A DNA stretch of 54,652 nucleotides from an uncultured Paracoccaceae bacterium (GCA_937995865.1 CALKJA010000195.1:1-54652); one strand, 5' to 3'; shown: positions 8,716 through 17,312, counted from the stretch's first letter. Numbers and translations: made by a program. The notes: generated from the letters alone by a model not told the origin.

Positions 8716-9720
8716 ATGACGGTGACGGTTGGGATCAATGGCTTTGGCCGAATTGGGCGCTGCACTCTCGCGCATATCGCAGAAAGCGCGCGCAACGATG
8801 TCCAGGTCGTCAAGATCAACGCAACAGGACCAATAGAAACCAACGCGCATCTTTTGAAATACGATTCAGTACATGGGCGCTTTGGTGGGACGGTACGCGT
8901 CGACGGCGACACGCTTGATATCGGACGCGGGCCGATGCGCGTGTTTTCGACTTACGAACCTAAAGAGCTGGATTGGGAGGGCTGCGACGTTGTCCTCGAA
9001 TGCACAGGTCAATTTAATGATGGCGGCAAAAGCGCCGTGCATCTTGAGCGCGGTGCGAAAAAGGTCCTGATCTCAGCCCCTGCTACAAACGTCGACAGAA
9101 CAGTGGTCTACGGCGTTAACCACCGCGACATGCGGGCTGATGAACGGATGATCTCCAACGGATCCTGCACAACCAACTGCCTTGCTCCTTTGGCTAAGGT
9201 GCTTCATGAGGCCATTGGCATCGAACGCGGCATCATGACGACCATCCACAGCTATACAGGCGATCAACCAACGCTTGATCGGCGCCACAAGGATTTGTAT
9301 CGCGCGCGTGCCGCTGCATTGGCGATGATCCCAACATCTACCGGCGCCGCAAAAGCGCTAAGTGAAGTTATGCCCGAGATGGAGGGCCGTTTGGATGGTA
9401 CAGCCTTGCGGGTCCCTACTCCCAATGTCAGCGCCGTGGATCTTTCCTTTCAAGCGGGACGCGATGTCACGGTTGATGACGTAAACAGCATCGTCGCCGA
9501 GGCCGCAGCGGGCCACATGGGTGCTGTGCTCAATTACGATGAAGAGCAAAAAGTCTCGATTGACTTCAACCACACACCCCACAGCTCTATTTTCGCGCCA
9601 GACCAAACCAAGGTTGTCGGCGGGCGTATGGTGCGTGTATTGGCGTGGTATGACAACGAATGGGGTTTCTCTTGCCGTATGGCTGATGTCGCCGCCGCAA
9701 TGGGGCGCCTCCTGCACTAA
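8716..9720 (+). CDS. gap: Glyceraldehyde-3-phosphate dehydrogenase, NADP-type signature (first copy)
   Basis: 334 residues. The Rossmann start is GINGFGRIG; the catalytic cysteine is C151 (SCTTNC) and its base H178. It interconverts glyceraldehyde-3-phosphate and 1,3-bisphosphoglycerate. Residues 35-37 read NAT, where NAD-specific enzymes and the second copy here read NDL. Loss of that aspartate, which holds the NAD ribose, and Leu to Thr are the changes known from NADP-accepting gluconeogenic or plastid GAPDHs. I infer an NADP(H)-preferring, anabolic enzyme. The usual Leu-Pro before HKDL is Arg-Arg (189-190). Two LacI-type palindromes lie upstream. A small membrane-protein gene starts 15 bases after the stop. 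Confidence 0.94.
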   Translation: MTVTVGINGFGRIGRCTLAHIAESARNDVQVVKINATGPIETNAHLLKYDSVHGRFGGTVRVDGDTLDIGRGPMRVFSTYEPKELDWEGCDVVLECTGQFNDGGKSAVHLERGAKKVLISAPATNVDRTVVYGVNHRDMRADERMISNGSCTTNCLAPLAKVLHEAIGIERGIMTTIHSYTGDQPTLDRRHKDLYRARAAALAMIPTSTGAAKALSEVMPEMEGRLDGTALRVPTPNVSAVDLSFQAGRDVTVDDVNSIVAEAAAGHMGAVLNYDEEQKVSIDFNHTPHSSIFAPDQTKVVGGRMVRVLAWYDNEWGFSCRMADVAAAMGRLLH

Positions 9721-9735
9721 GCCGGTTTACGTCGC

Positions 9736-9879
9736 ATGACCAATGTGATCGCATCGTGGCTCGCCGGACTCATTTTTGTCGCGTTGATCGCCGATCAGGT
9801 TTTCAACGACGGCGCGGCATTCGTTTTTACAATCGTTAAACTCCTTGAATTCATAGAATGGCTCGCCTTTTGGCGTTAG
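9736..9879 (+). CDS. 47-residue membrane protein between the two gap genes
   Basis: An ATG at 9736, 15 bases after the gap1 stop, opens a 47-codon frame ending TAG at 9877-9879. The protein is a short hydrophobic helix (about 7-20, WLAGLIFVALIA), a polar NDG turn, and a second hydrophobic segment ending EFIEWLAFWR. I recall short proteins of this pattern next to gap genes in other Rhodobacterales, which supports a real gene. The ribosome site is weak, so translation may be coupled to gap1. Its function is unknown. Confidence 0.65.
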   Translation: MTNVIASWLAGLIFVALIADQVFNDGAAFVFTIVKLLEFIEWLAFWR

Positions 9880-9919
9880 CTTGATTGGGAGGCGCGGCCC
9901 TCGTGCCCCCCATGTCTGG

Positions 9920-9967
9920 TTGACCTTTGTCCGGTATCCTGAGATAGCGTTCCTGTTAGCGCAAACA
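9920..9967 (+). promoter_or_regulatory. gap2 promoter with an overlapping LacI-type operator
   Basis: TTGACC (9920-9925) and GATAGC (9943-9948), 17 bases apart, form a plausible promoter. The palindrome TGTTAGCGCAAACA (9954-9967) covers the expected transcription start near 9955, the classic position for repression. It is the third member of the operator family seen before gap1. Confidence 0.55.
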
Positions 9968-9998
9968 CGCGCATTAGCTGAAACAACCGGGGGCAGAC

Positions 9999-11000
9999 AT
10001 GACCGTAAAAGTAGCCATCAACGGATTTGGGCGTATCGGCCGCAACGTGTTGCGCGCGATAATTGAAAGCGGACGTACAGACATCGAAGTGATCGCGATC
10101 AATGATCTTGGACCGGTCGAAACCAACGCGCATCTGCTGCGCTATGACAGCGTGCACGGGCGCTTCCCTGCGCAAGTTACGACCACAGAAAGCACTATTG
10201 ATGTGGGCCGTGGCCCGATTGCTGTCACAGCAATCCGTAACCCAGCAGATTTGCCATGGTCGGATGTTGATGTTGTGCTGGAATGCACCGGCATTTTCAC
10301 ATCAAAAGATTCCTGCCAAGCTCACTTGGACAATGGCTCCTCGCGTGTTTTGATTTCGGCGCCGGGCAAAGACGCGGATAAAACAATTGTCTTTGGCGTG
10401 AATGACGATGTTCTGACATCAGACGATATCGTTGTGTCTAATGCGTCCTGCACCACAAACTGCCTGTCACCTGTTGTCAAAGTGCTCAATGATGAGATTG
10501 GCATCGTCAAAGGCTTTATGACGACGATTCACAGCTACACTGGCGACCAGCCAACTCTCGATACCATGCACAAGGATCTCTACCGTGCGCGCGCTGCTGC
10601 GATGTCGATGATCCCTACATCCACAGGCGCTGCCAAGGCTGTTGGCCTTGTTCTTCCGGAATTGAATGGCAAGCTTGACGGCGTTGCGATCCGCGTCCCC
10701 ACGCCAAATGTTTCGGTTGTGGATCTTACGTTCGAAGCCGCGCGTGAAACCTCTGTTGAGGAAATCAACGCAGCCATCCGTGCCGCTGCCGGTGGTCCGC
10801 TGAAGGGTGTACTGGGCTATACAGACGACAAACTGGTCAGCATGGATTTCAACCATGATCCGCATTCATCTGTCTTCCACACCGATCAAACCAAAGTAAT
10901 GGAAGGCACAATGTGCCGGATTCTAACTTGGTATGACAACGAATGGGGCTTCTCCAACCGGATGAGCGATACCGCCGTCGCAATGGGCAAACTGATCTAA
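9999..11000 (+). CDS. gap: Glyceraldehyde-3-phosphate dehydrogenase, NAD-type signature (second copy)
   Basis: 333 residues, catalytic C151 and H178, NAD-fold start AINGFGRIG. Residues 35-37 are NDL: D36 should bind the adenosine ribose of NAD and exclude NADP, so this is the likely glycolytic enzyme. It is clearly related to the upstream copy along its whole length, which suggests an old duplication with cofactor specialisation. Its own promoter and one LacI-type operator lie between the two genes. A strong terminator follows at 11027-11057. Confidence 0.95.
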   Translation: MTVKVAINGFGRIGRNVLRAIIESGRTDIEVIAINDLGPVETNAHLLRYDSVHGRFPAQVTTTESTIDVGRGPIAVTAIRNPADLPWSDVDVVLECTGIFTSKDSCQAHLDNGSSRVLISAPGKDADKTIVFGVNDDVLTSDDIVVSNASCTTNCLSPVVKVLNDEIGIVKGFMTTIHSYTGDQPTLDTMHKDLYRARAAAMSMIPTSTGAAKAVGLVLPELNGKLDGVAIRVPTPNVSVVDLTFEAARETSVEEINAAIRAAAGGPLKGVLGYTDDKLVSMDFNHDPHSSVFHTDQTKVMEGTMCRILTWYDNEWGFSNRMSDTAVAMGKLI

Positions 11001-11026
11001 AGACACCAGAATAGTAGTTTAACATA

Positions 11027-11057
11027 GCCCCAGCCGGTTTCCCGGTTGGGGCTTTTT
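11027..11057 (+). terminator. Terminator of gap2
   Basis: GCCCCAGCCGG (11027-11037) pairs with CCGGTTGGGGC (11042-11052) with one wobble, followed by five T residues. Confidence 0.87.
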
Positions 11058-11219
11058 CATGTTCGCTTGCTGCGCAAGCAAACACCCCCAAAAACCGCTC
11101 ACATGCTAAGCATCACAAAAAGTTCACATTTAATCAGTGCCTTACTCAAACGTAAGCTCTGCATCAGATGCAAACCGGCTTTGCTGAAACGTCAGTTGTG
11201 CTGCGCCGCAGCATCGCCA

Positions 11220-11233
11220 TATTAGCGCTAACA
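11220..11233. promoter_or_regulatory. LacI-type operator upstream of the DUF1127 gene
   Basis: TATTAGCGCTAACA matches the gap-type palindrome TGTTAGCGCTAACA at 13 of 14 positions and is the most symmetric member of the set. It lies 23 bases before the ATG at 11257, so a bound regulator would block transcription start or early elongation. Confidence 0.55.
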
Positions 11234-11256
11234 CAACCAGAGCAATGGAGAGAAAA

Positions 11257-11421
11257 ATGACCACGCTCCTTACACAATTGAACACAGCCGTCGCAAAACG
11301 CCGGGCATACAACCGCACGGTGCTTGAGCTGCGCAACATGCCGCTCGACACAGCGCTGGACCTCGATCTTTTTACAGAAGACGCGGAGAAAACCGCATAC
11401 CAGGTCGTCTACGGCCGCTAA
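11257..11421 (+). CDS. Small DUF1127-like protein
   Basis: A 54-residue basic-then-acidic protein. The KRRAYNRTVLELRNM region (about 14-28) resembles the short arginine-rich helix of DUF1127 (YjiS-like) proteins, but the canonical LxDIG ending is replaced by LDLDLF. DUF1127 proteins in Rhodobacter and Rhizobium bind RNA and affect sRNA or phosphate and carbon responses. GGAG at 11247-11250 serves the ATG at 11257. A gap-type LacI operator lies just upstream. The stop TAA (11419-11421) overlaps the coaD stop on the other strand. Confidence 0.72.
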   Translation: MTTLLTQLNTAVAKRRAYNRTVLELRNMPLDTALDLDLFTEDAEKTAYQVVYGR

Positions 11422-11912
11422 GCTTTCAAGCGCACCAAAAGCGCTTCATTGACGGCTGAGGGGACGAATTTCGAGACGTCCCCACCAAGCCGTGCAATTT
11501 CTTTGACAAGCTTAGACGCGATCGCCTGATGTTCGGCTTCGGCCATTAAGAAAACGGTCTCTATCGTATCGTCAAGGCGGCGGTTCATGCCGACCATTTG
11601 AAACTCGTATTCAAAATCGGCCACGGCGCGCAATCCGCGCACAATCACCTGCGCGCCTACATCACGCGCGCAGTCAATCAATAGGTTCTCAAAGGGGTGG
11701 GCAACAAACTCGCAGCCCGTCTCTTTGGACAGTCCGGCAAATTCTGCTTCGACCATCGCCACACGTTCTTCCAGTGAAAAGAGCGGGCCCTTGTCGCGGT
11801 TGATGGCCACACCAACGACCAACCGATCGACCAAAACTGAGGCTCGACGGATAATATCCATATGTCCCAAAGTGACCGGGTCAAATGTTCCCGGGTACAA
11901 TCCGATCCGCAT
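11418..11912 (-). CDS. coaD: Phosphopantetheine adenylyltransferase
   Basis: 164 residues, normal length. CoaD transfers AMP from ATP to 4'-phosphopantetheine, the fourth step of coenzyme A synthesis. Seen are the nucleotidyltransferase start GLYPGTFDPVTLGH (TLGH is the HxGH variant of the family), VRGLRAVADFEYE, and a C-terminal IASKLVKEIARLGG in place of ISSTLVRE. The start at 11912 is the conserved MRIGLYPG; a frame extension upstream has no family support. It converges tail to tail with the DUF1127 gene, sharing four bases. Confidence 0.94.
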   Translation of the reverse strand: MRIGLYPGTFDPVTLGHMDIIRRASVLVDRLVVGVAINRDKGPLFSLEERVAMVEAEFAGLSKETGCEFVAHPFENLLIDCARDVGAQVIVRGLRAVADFEYEFQMVGMNRRLDDTIETVFLMAEAEHQAIASKLVKEIARLGGDVSKFVPSAVNEALLVRLKA

Positions 11913-12012
11913 GGCGCGCCCTCTTCTGGCTGACTTGCTTTGCCGCAAAGAACCGCGAAATCGCGGGGGCGTCAAGCACCACAATTTGCCGTCCTGGCGT
12001 CAATCGTGGAGC

Positions 12013-12450
12013 TTACGCATGCCCCATAATCATATCGGTCAACGCGTCTTTCTCAGCGGCCAACTCACGCAGCTGAGCTTTGACCACGTCACCCAATGAA
12101 ACAAGTCCCACCATCTCACCGCTGTCCATGACAGGCATATGGCGAAACCGGCCTTCCGTCATTTGGCTCAAAACATCGCTGATAGGATCACTTGGCGCGC
12201 AGGTGATCACCTTAGCGGTCATAAGATCAGAGACAGAATCACCTAAGCTCCCAGTTCCGCGTTTTCCAAGCTCGCGCACGATGTCGCGTTCCGACAAGAT
12301 GCCGGCAGGGACCACCCCATCGCCAGACACTACAACAGTGCCGATGCGCTTTTCCGACAAAAGACCGACAGCATCGCTGACTTGCGCCGAAGGTGGCACC
12401 GTCACGACATCACCCGCGCCTTTACTTCTGAGGATATCTGACACGCGCAT
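12013..12450 (-). CDS. CBS-domain pair protein
   Basis: 145 residues made almost entirely of two CBS motifs (about 10-65 and 76-130), recognisable by GTVVVSGDGVVPAGILSERDIVR and RHMPVMDSGEMVGLVSLGDVVK. CBS pairs bind adenosyl nucleotides and usually regulate a partner; none is fused here. The start at 12450 follows a very strong GGGAGGTG site. The gene is on the same strand as coaD, about 100 bases upstream of it. Its target is not evident. Confidence 0.9.
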   Translation of the reverse strand: MRVSDILRSKGAGDVVTVPPSAQVSDAVGLLSEKRIGTVVVSGDGVVPAGILSERDIVRELGKRGTGSLGDSVSDLMTAKVITCAPSDPISDVLSQMTEGRFRHMPVMDSGEMVGLVSLGDVVKAQLRELAAEKDALTDMIMGHA

Positions 12451-12612
12451 TTTCACCTCCCTGAATTGCAAACTCGTGTCATTCAATCCTGTGCCGCAGC
12501 ACCCGCTTCTGTCAAGTTCGCAACTCAGTTGCAGTGTCTGACGGCTTGACGTTACGGGGTCGCGCAGGAATAGAAGTCATACCAAGACCCATCAAAGCTC
12601 ACGGAGAACCCC

Positions 12613-14112
12613 ATGACAGATCTCACCCATTTCATTGACGGGGCCCACGTGGCCGGAACGTCGGGGCGTTTTGCGGAGGTCTTCAACCCCGCCACAGGCG
12701 AAGTGCAGGCCCGCGTTCCTCTTGCCTCAACGCAAGAGTTGAACAAAGCGGTCGAGATCGCTGCAGCCGCGCAACCCAAATGGGCCGCAACCAACCCACA
12801 ACGTCGTGCCCGTGTCATGATGAACTTCGTTCATTTGCTTAACCGGGATATGGACAAACTCGCCGAGGCCCTCAGCCGGGAGCATGGCAAAACAATCCCG
12901 GACGCCAAAGGCGATGTCCAACGGGGGCTTGAGGTTGTCGAATTTTGCATCGGCGCACCGCATCTCTTAAAGGGTGAGTACACAGACAGTGCCGGACCCG
13001 GCATCGATATGTACTCAATGCGCCAACCGCTTGGTGTTACGGCAGGTATTACGCCATTCAACTTCCCTGCCATGATCCCGATGTGGATGTTTGCTCCTGC
13101 TATTGTTTGCGGCAACGCGTTCATCCTCAAACCATCTGAGCGCGACCCTTCGGTTCCACTGATGCTGGCTGAGCTGATGGAAGAAGCCGGTGCACCCAAA
13201 GGCATCCTGCAAGTGGTCAATGGTGACAAAGAGAGCGTAGACGCGATCCTTGATCACCCGGTGGTCCAGTCTGTTGGGTTTGTTGGCTCCACCCCCATTG
13301 CTGAATATATCTACGGTCGCGGCTGCTCGAACGGCAAACGGGTTCAGTGCTTTGGTGGCGCTAAGAACCATATGATTATCATGCCTGACGCTGATTTGGA
13401 CCAAGCGGCCGATGCGCTTGTAGGTGCGGGTTATGGGGCTGCGGGTGAACGCTGCATGGCTATCTCTGTTGCTGTCCCTGTCGGCGATGAAACAGCGGAC
13501 CGATTGATCGAAAAACTGATCCCAAGGGTCGAAGCGCTAAAGGTTGGTCCCTACACCTCCGGGAATGATGTAGACTATGGCCCTGTCGTGACAGCAGCAG
13601 CCAAGGCCAATATCGAACGTCTGGTCCAAACCGGGATCGATCAAGGCGCGAAACTGGTCGTCGATGGCCGCGATTTTTCGCTTCAAGGTTACGAGGACGG
13701 CTTTTTTGTTGGCGCGCACCTCTTTGACCACGCCACCAAAGACATGGACATCTATAAAACCGAGATCTTTGGCCCCGTTTTGACAACCGTCCGCGCGCAA
13801 TCCTATGACGAAGCGATCGCGCTTGCGATGGACCACGAATACGGAAACGGAACAGCGATCTATACCCGCGATGGTGATACAGCGCGTGATTTTGCGAACC
13901 GGATTAATATCGGGATGGTGGGCGTCAACGTCCCAATCCCGGTCCCACTCGCCTACCACACCTTTGGCGGCTGGAAGAAATCCATGTTCGGAGACCTTAA
14001 TCAGCACGGCCCGGATTCGATCCGCTTCTACACACGGACCAAAACCATCACTTCGCGCTGGCCGTCTGGCATCAAAGAGGGTGGCGAATTCTCAATTCCG
14101 CTGATGGAATAG
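12613..14112 (+). CDS. mmsA: Methylmalonate-semialdehyde dehydrogenase (CoA-acylating)
   Basis: 499 residues of the aldehyde dehydrogenase superfamily. The catalytic cysteine is C281 in GERCMA. The general-base glutamate of ordinary ALDHs is replaced by asparagine in FGGAKNH (249-253), diagnostic of the CoA-acylating MMSDH group. It converts methylmalonate semialdehyde to propionyl-CoA at the end of valine degradation. CGGAG precedes the ATG at 12613. TTGACG at about 12553 may be its -35 element. It is the first gene of a four-gene valine block and is followed by a large inverted repeat. Confidence 0.95.
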   Translation: MTDLTHFIDGAHVAGTSGRFAEVFNPATGEVQARVPLASTQELNKAVEIAAAAQPKWAATNPQRRARVMMNFVHLLNRDMDKLAEALSREHGKTIPDAKGDVQRGLEVVEFCIGAPHLLKGEYTDSAGPGIDMYSMRQPLGVTAGITPFNFPAMIPMWMFAPAIVCGNAFILKPSERDPSVPLMLAELMEEAGAPKGILQVVNGDKESVDAILDHPVVQSVGFVGSTPIAEYIYGRGCSNGKRVQCFGGAKNHMIIMPDADLDQAADALVGAGYGAAGERCMAISVAVPVGDETADRLIEKLIPRVEALKVGPYTSGNDVDYGPVVTAAAKANIERLVQTGIDQGAKLVVDGRDFSLQGYEDGFFVGAHLFDHATKDMDIYKTEIFGPVLTTVRAQSYDEAIALAMDHEYGNGTAIYTRDGDTARDFANRINIGMVGVNVPIPVPLAYHTFGGWKKSMFGDLNQHGPDSIRFYTRTKTITSRWPSGIKEGGEFSIPLME

Positions 14113-14118
14113 CAGTTC

Positions 14119-14188
14119 GCTTCCGGCGGGCGGGTTTGGTCTTTGATGTGTTGTAAGCTTCAAGGATCCGCTCACTCCCGCCGGAAGC
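14119..14188. repeat. 12-bp perfect inverted repeat between mmsA and the acyl-CoA dehydrogenase gene
   Basis: GCTTCCGGCGGG (14119-14130) and CCCGCCGGAAGC (14177-14188) are perfect complements separated by 46 bases. In RNA they would close a large hairpin just after mmsA. There is no T tract, so it may stabilise the mmsA message or adjust downstream expression rather than act as a simple terminator. Confidence 0.55.
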
Positions 14189-14226
14189 ACCAGGCCCTTG
14201 CCACAATGGCCAATTCAACCCTAAAA

Positions 14227-14240
14227 TGAACGATCGTTCA
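14227..14240. promoter_or_regulatory. TetR-type palindromic operator before the acyl-CoA dehydrogenase gene
   Basis: TGAACGATCGTTCA is a perfect 14-base palindrome ending 20 bases before the TTG start codon. GAACG-N2-CGTTC sites are typical for TetR-family regulators of fatty acid and branched-chain acyl-CoA breakdown. No such regulator gene is in the window. Confidence 0.6.
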
Positions 14241-14260
14241 ATAAGTGATGGGAGGTTGCA

Positions 14261-15394
14261 TTGGACCTGACAGATGAACAAACCGCCATATTCGATATGG
14301 CGCGCGCCTTTGGCGACGCTGAGATCGCACCCAATGCACGAGATTGGGAGGCGCAAGGCACAATTCCCAAATCCCTGTGGCCCAAATTGGCAGAGCTTGG
14401 TTTTGGTGGGCTTTATGTCCGCGAACAAAGCGGCGGTTCGGGCCTTTCGCGGCATGACAGCACCTTGGTATTTGAAGCATTGAGCATGGCATGCCCGTCT
14501 GTGGCTGCGTTCCTGTCTATTCATAATATGTGTGCTTGGATGATGGACACTTTCGGTTCAGAGGGCTTGCGCGATGCCCGTCTCCCAGGCGCGCTTAGCA
14601 TGGACGTGATTTACAGCTATTGCTTGACCGAACCCGGTTCAGGCTCAGACGCCGCAGCCCTTAAGACCCGTGCGATCCGTACCAACGAAGGCTTCAGCGT
14701 TACAGGCAACAAGGCATTCATCTCAGGCGGCGGATACTCTGACGCCTACATCGTTATGGCTCGTACCAGCGATCAAGGCGTGAAAGGCATTTCATCGGTG
14801 ATCGTAGATGACGGTGTGGAAGGGCTTAGTTTCGGCGGCCTTGAGGAAAAGATGGGCTGGCGTAGCCAACCGACACGGCAAGTCCAGTTGGACAATTGCA
14901 ACATTCCAGCGACCAGTCTGCTGGGCGATGAGGGGCATGGTTTCACATATGCAATGAAAGGCCTGGATGGTGGGCGTTTGAACATCGCAGCCTGTTCACT
15001 GGGTGGAGCACAAGCCGCCTTGGATACAACCCTAGCCTATATGGCAGAACGCCAGGCATTTGGGCGCAAGCTTCAGGATTTTCAGGCACTGCAATTTCGC
15101 CTTGCCGAGATGGAAATTGAGATGCAAGCGGCTCGGACCTTTCTGCGCGACGCCGCTCAAGCGCTCGATGCGGGATCAGCCGATGCAACCAAACGCTGCG
15201 CGATGGCCAAGAAGTTTGTGACTGAAACCGGCTCAAAAGTTGCAGATCAATGCCTCCAGCTACATGGCGGCTACGGGTATCTGGCGGATTACGGGGTTGA
15301 GAAAATCGTACGCGATCTGCGAGTGCACCAGATCCTTGAAGGCACAAATGAAATCATGCGTTTGATCGTCGCGCGGGAGATGCTTCGTGCCTGA
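14261..15394 (+). CDS. Isobutyryl-CoA dehydrogenase-type acyl-CoA dehydrogenase
   Basis: 377 residues with the three-part FAD acyl-CoA dehydrogenase fold. The FAD/substrate motif YCLTEPGSGSD lies near 125-135. The QFGRKLQDFQALQF-type block and the catalytic-glutamate segment ILEGTNEIMRL are near the C-terminus. The last resembles human ACAD8 (isobutyryl-CoA dehydrogenase). With mmsA, the hydrolase and mmsB around it, isobutyryl-CoA to methacrylyl-CoA in valine breakdown is the best call; 2-methylbutyryl-CoA is an alternative. The start is TTG at 14261, preceded by GGGAGG (14250-14255). It overlaps the next gene by 8 bases. Confidence 0.9.
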   Translation: MDLTDEQTAIFDMARAFGDAEIAPNARDWEAQGTIPKSLWPKLAELGFGGLYVREQSGGSGLSRHDSTLVFEALSMACPSVAAFLSIHNMCAWMMDTFGSEGLRDARLPGALSMDVIYSYCLTEPGSGSDAAALKTRAIRTNEGFSVTGNKAFISGGGYSDAYIVMARTSDQGVKGISSVIVDDGVEGLSFGGLEEKMGWRSQPTRQVQLDNCNIPATSLLGDEGHGFTYAMKGLDGGRLNIAACSLGGAQAALDTTLAYMAERQAFGRKLQDFQALQFRLAEMEIEMQAARTFLRDAAQALDAGSADATKRCAMAKKFVTETGSKVADQCLQLHGGYGYLADYGVEKIVRDLRVHQILEGTNEIMRLIVAREMLRA

Positions 15395-16421
15395 TCTATT
15401 GATCCGCAAAGAAGGGCGCGGTGGCCATATCACGTTAAACCGCCCGACCGCCCTAAATGCGCTGACATGGCAAATGTGTCTCGACATTGAGCGCGCCATT
15501 ACGGGTTGGGCCGTTGATGATGCAATCGACCTGATAATTCTCGATGCCAATGGTGAGCGTGCATTTTGCGCAGGCGGCGATATCGCTGCGATGTACGAGC
15601 ATGCCAAAGGTGGAGGCTATGATTTTGGTCGCAGCTTTTGGCAGGATGAATATCGTCTGAATGCGAAACTTGCACGCTACCCTAAGCCAATCGTGAGTTT
15701 CTTGAATGGCTTTACGATGGGTGGTGGCGTTGGACTTGGCTGCCATGTGAGCCACAGACTCGTCGGCGAAAGCAGTCAAATCGCTATGCCCGAAGTTGGT
15801 ATCGGATTGGTACCAGATGTCGGTGGGTCTTTGATCCTTGCCCACGCACCGGGGCGGCTTGGTGAATATCTTTCTACAACTGCCGCCCGAATGGACGCGG
15901 CAAACGCGATCTATGCAGGATTCGCCGATACATTTGTGCCGGAGGCCCTTTGGCCTGCCCTTAAACAGGATATCTTGACCTCCGGCGATGTCGCACTCAT
16001 CAAAGCCCACCCCGTTGGCGAAGCCGCATTTGCGTCTGAACAAGTTGAGATTGATCAGCACTTTTATGGCGCCCAACCCATTGATATACTTCGGACTCTG
16101 GAAAATTCGACCACTCCGTTTTCGGCCCAAGCAGCCAAGCGATTGAACCGCCACTCGCCGCTCGCGATGGCCTGCGGCATCGAGATCCTGCGCCGCTTGC
16201 GTTCAACAGATGATATTACTCGAGCGTTGGAATTGGAGTTTCGGTTCACTTCACGCGCACCGGAACACAGCGATTTTTTAGAGGGCATTCGCGCCCAAAT
16301 CATCGATAAAGACAAAGCGCCAAAGTGGCGTCATAACATTGGCGCCCTACCCCAAACGGCAATCAGCGCTATGCTGCGTCCCTTGGGCCCGGATATGCTT
16401 AACTTGGAGGATCCCTCGTGA
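15387..16421 (+). CDS. 3-hydroxyisobutyryl-CoA hydrolase (enoyl-CoA hydratase superfamily)
   Basis: 344 residues, longer than typical enoyl-CoA hydratases and right for HIBCH. The oxyanion-hole motifs are FCAGGD (60-65) and GFTMGGGVGL (108-117). E136 and D144 in MPEVGIGLVPDVGG match the two acidic residues that mark hydrolase rather than hydratase activity. It would release 3-hydroxyisobutyrate from its CoA ester, the unique hydrolytic step in valine degradation, and hand it to MmsB. It starts with GTG at 15387 inside the preceding gene and overlaps mmsB by GTGA. A separate methacrylyl-CoA hydratase is not in the window. Confidence 0.92.
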   Translation: MPDLLIRKEGRGGHITLNRPTALNALTWQMCLDIERAITGWAVDDAIDLIILDANGERAFCAGGDIAAMYEHAKGGGYDFGRSFWQDEYRLNAKLARYPKPIVSFLNGFTMGGGVGLGCHVSHRLVGESSQIAMPEVGIGLVPDVGGSLILAHAPGRLGEYLSTTAARMDAANAIYAGFADTFVPEALWPALKQDILTSGDVALIKAHPVGEAAFASEQVEIDQHFYGAQPIDILRTLENSTTPFSAQAAKRLNRHSPLAMACGIEILRRLRSTDDITRALELEFRFTSRAPEHSDFLEGIRAQIIDKDKAPKWRHNIGALPQTAISAMLRPLGPDMLNLEDPS

Positions 16422-17284
16422 AGATAGGATTTATTGGCCTTGGCAACATGGGAGCTCCGATGGCTGCGAACCTTGCAAGCGCGGGGCATGAAGTGATCGG
16501 GTTTGACACGGTTGCAACGCCTGATGGGCTCGCCCTTGCCGCAAGCGCTTCTGAAGCGGCGCAAGGCGCAGATCTTGTGATCACCATGCTGCCAAACGGG
16601 GAAATCCTGCGCAGCGTGGCAGCTGAGATCCTGCCTCAGATGAAAAATGCTGTGCTGTTGGATTGCTCAACTGTAGATGTCGCATCCGCCCGGTCGGTGG
16701 CCGCGCAAGCCGCCGATTTGGGGTGCGCCGCGCTGGACGCACCCGTGTCTGGGGGCATAGGCGGAGCACAAAACGGCACACTGACCTTTATGGTTGGCGG
16801 ACCGGAATCTGCCTTTGAAACAGCAAAACCCCTGTTTGACATCATGGGGCAAAAATCCGTGCATTGCGGCGCTGCTGGAAATGGTCAGGCTGCCAAGATC
16901 TGCAACAATATGATCCTTGGCATTACGATGATTGGCACCTGTGAGGCCTTTGCCCTGGCGGATAAATTGGGGTTGGACCGTCAAGCGATGTTTGACGTGG
17001 TCAGCACTTCTTCAGGCTATAGCTGGAGCATGAATGCCTATTGCCCGGCCCCCGGGGTTGGCCCACAAAGCCCTGCGGACAATGCATATCAACCGGGTTT
17101 TGCCGCCGCTTTGATGCTTAAAGATTTGCGCCTTTCACAAGACGCTGCCAGCGACGCAGACGCAGACACGCCGCTTGGGAAAGCCGCTACCGCGCTTTAT
17201 CAAACGTTTGTCGAAGACGAAGGTCAGGGCACCAAGGATTTCTCAGCCATGCTGCCCAGATTTTCTGCCCGCAGTCGGGAGTAA
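16418..17284 (+). CDS. mmsB: 3-hydroxyisobutyrate dehydrogenase
   Basis: 288 residues of the beta-hydroxyacid dehydrogenase family. The dinucleotide site is GFIGLGNMGAPMA (4-16), the substrate motif is DAPVSGGIGGAQNGTL (107-122), and the catalytic lysine is K160 in GNGQAAKICNN. It oxidises 3-hydroxyisobutyrate to methylmalonate semialdehyde, the substrate of MmsA at the head of this block. The GTG start at 16418 has GGAGG ten bases upstream and overlaps the hydrolase stop. It converges on uvrA with only 28 bases between stops. Confidence 0.95.
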   Translation: MKIGFIGLGNMGAPMAANLASAGHEVIGFDTVATPDGLALAASASEAAQGADLVITMLPNGEILRSVAAEILPQMKNAVLLDCSTVDVASARSVAAQAADLGCAALDAPVSGGIGGAQNGTLTFMVGGPESAFETAKPLFDIMGQKSVHCGAAGNGQAAKICNNMILGITMIGTCEAFALADKLGLDRQAMFDVVSTSSGYSWSMNAYCPAPGVGPQSPADNAYQPGFAAALMLKDLRLSQDAASDADADTPLGKAATALYQTFVEDEGQGTKDFSAMLPRFSARSRE

Positions 17285-17312
17285 TTACCGCTTGCCACGA
17301 TAAGCCCCAGCT

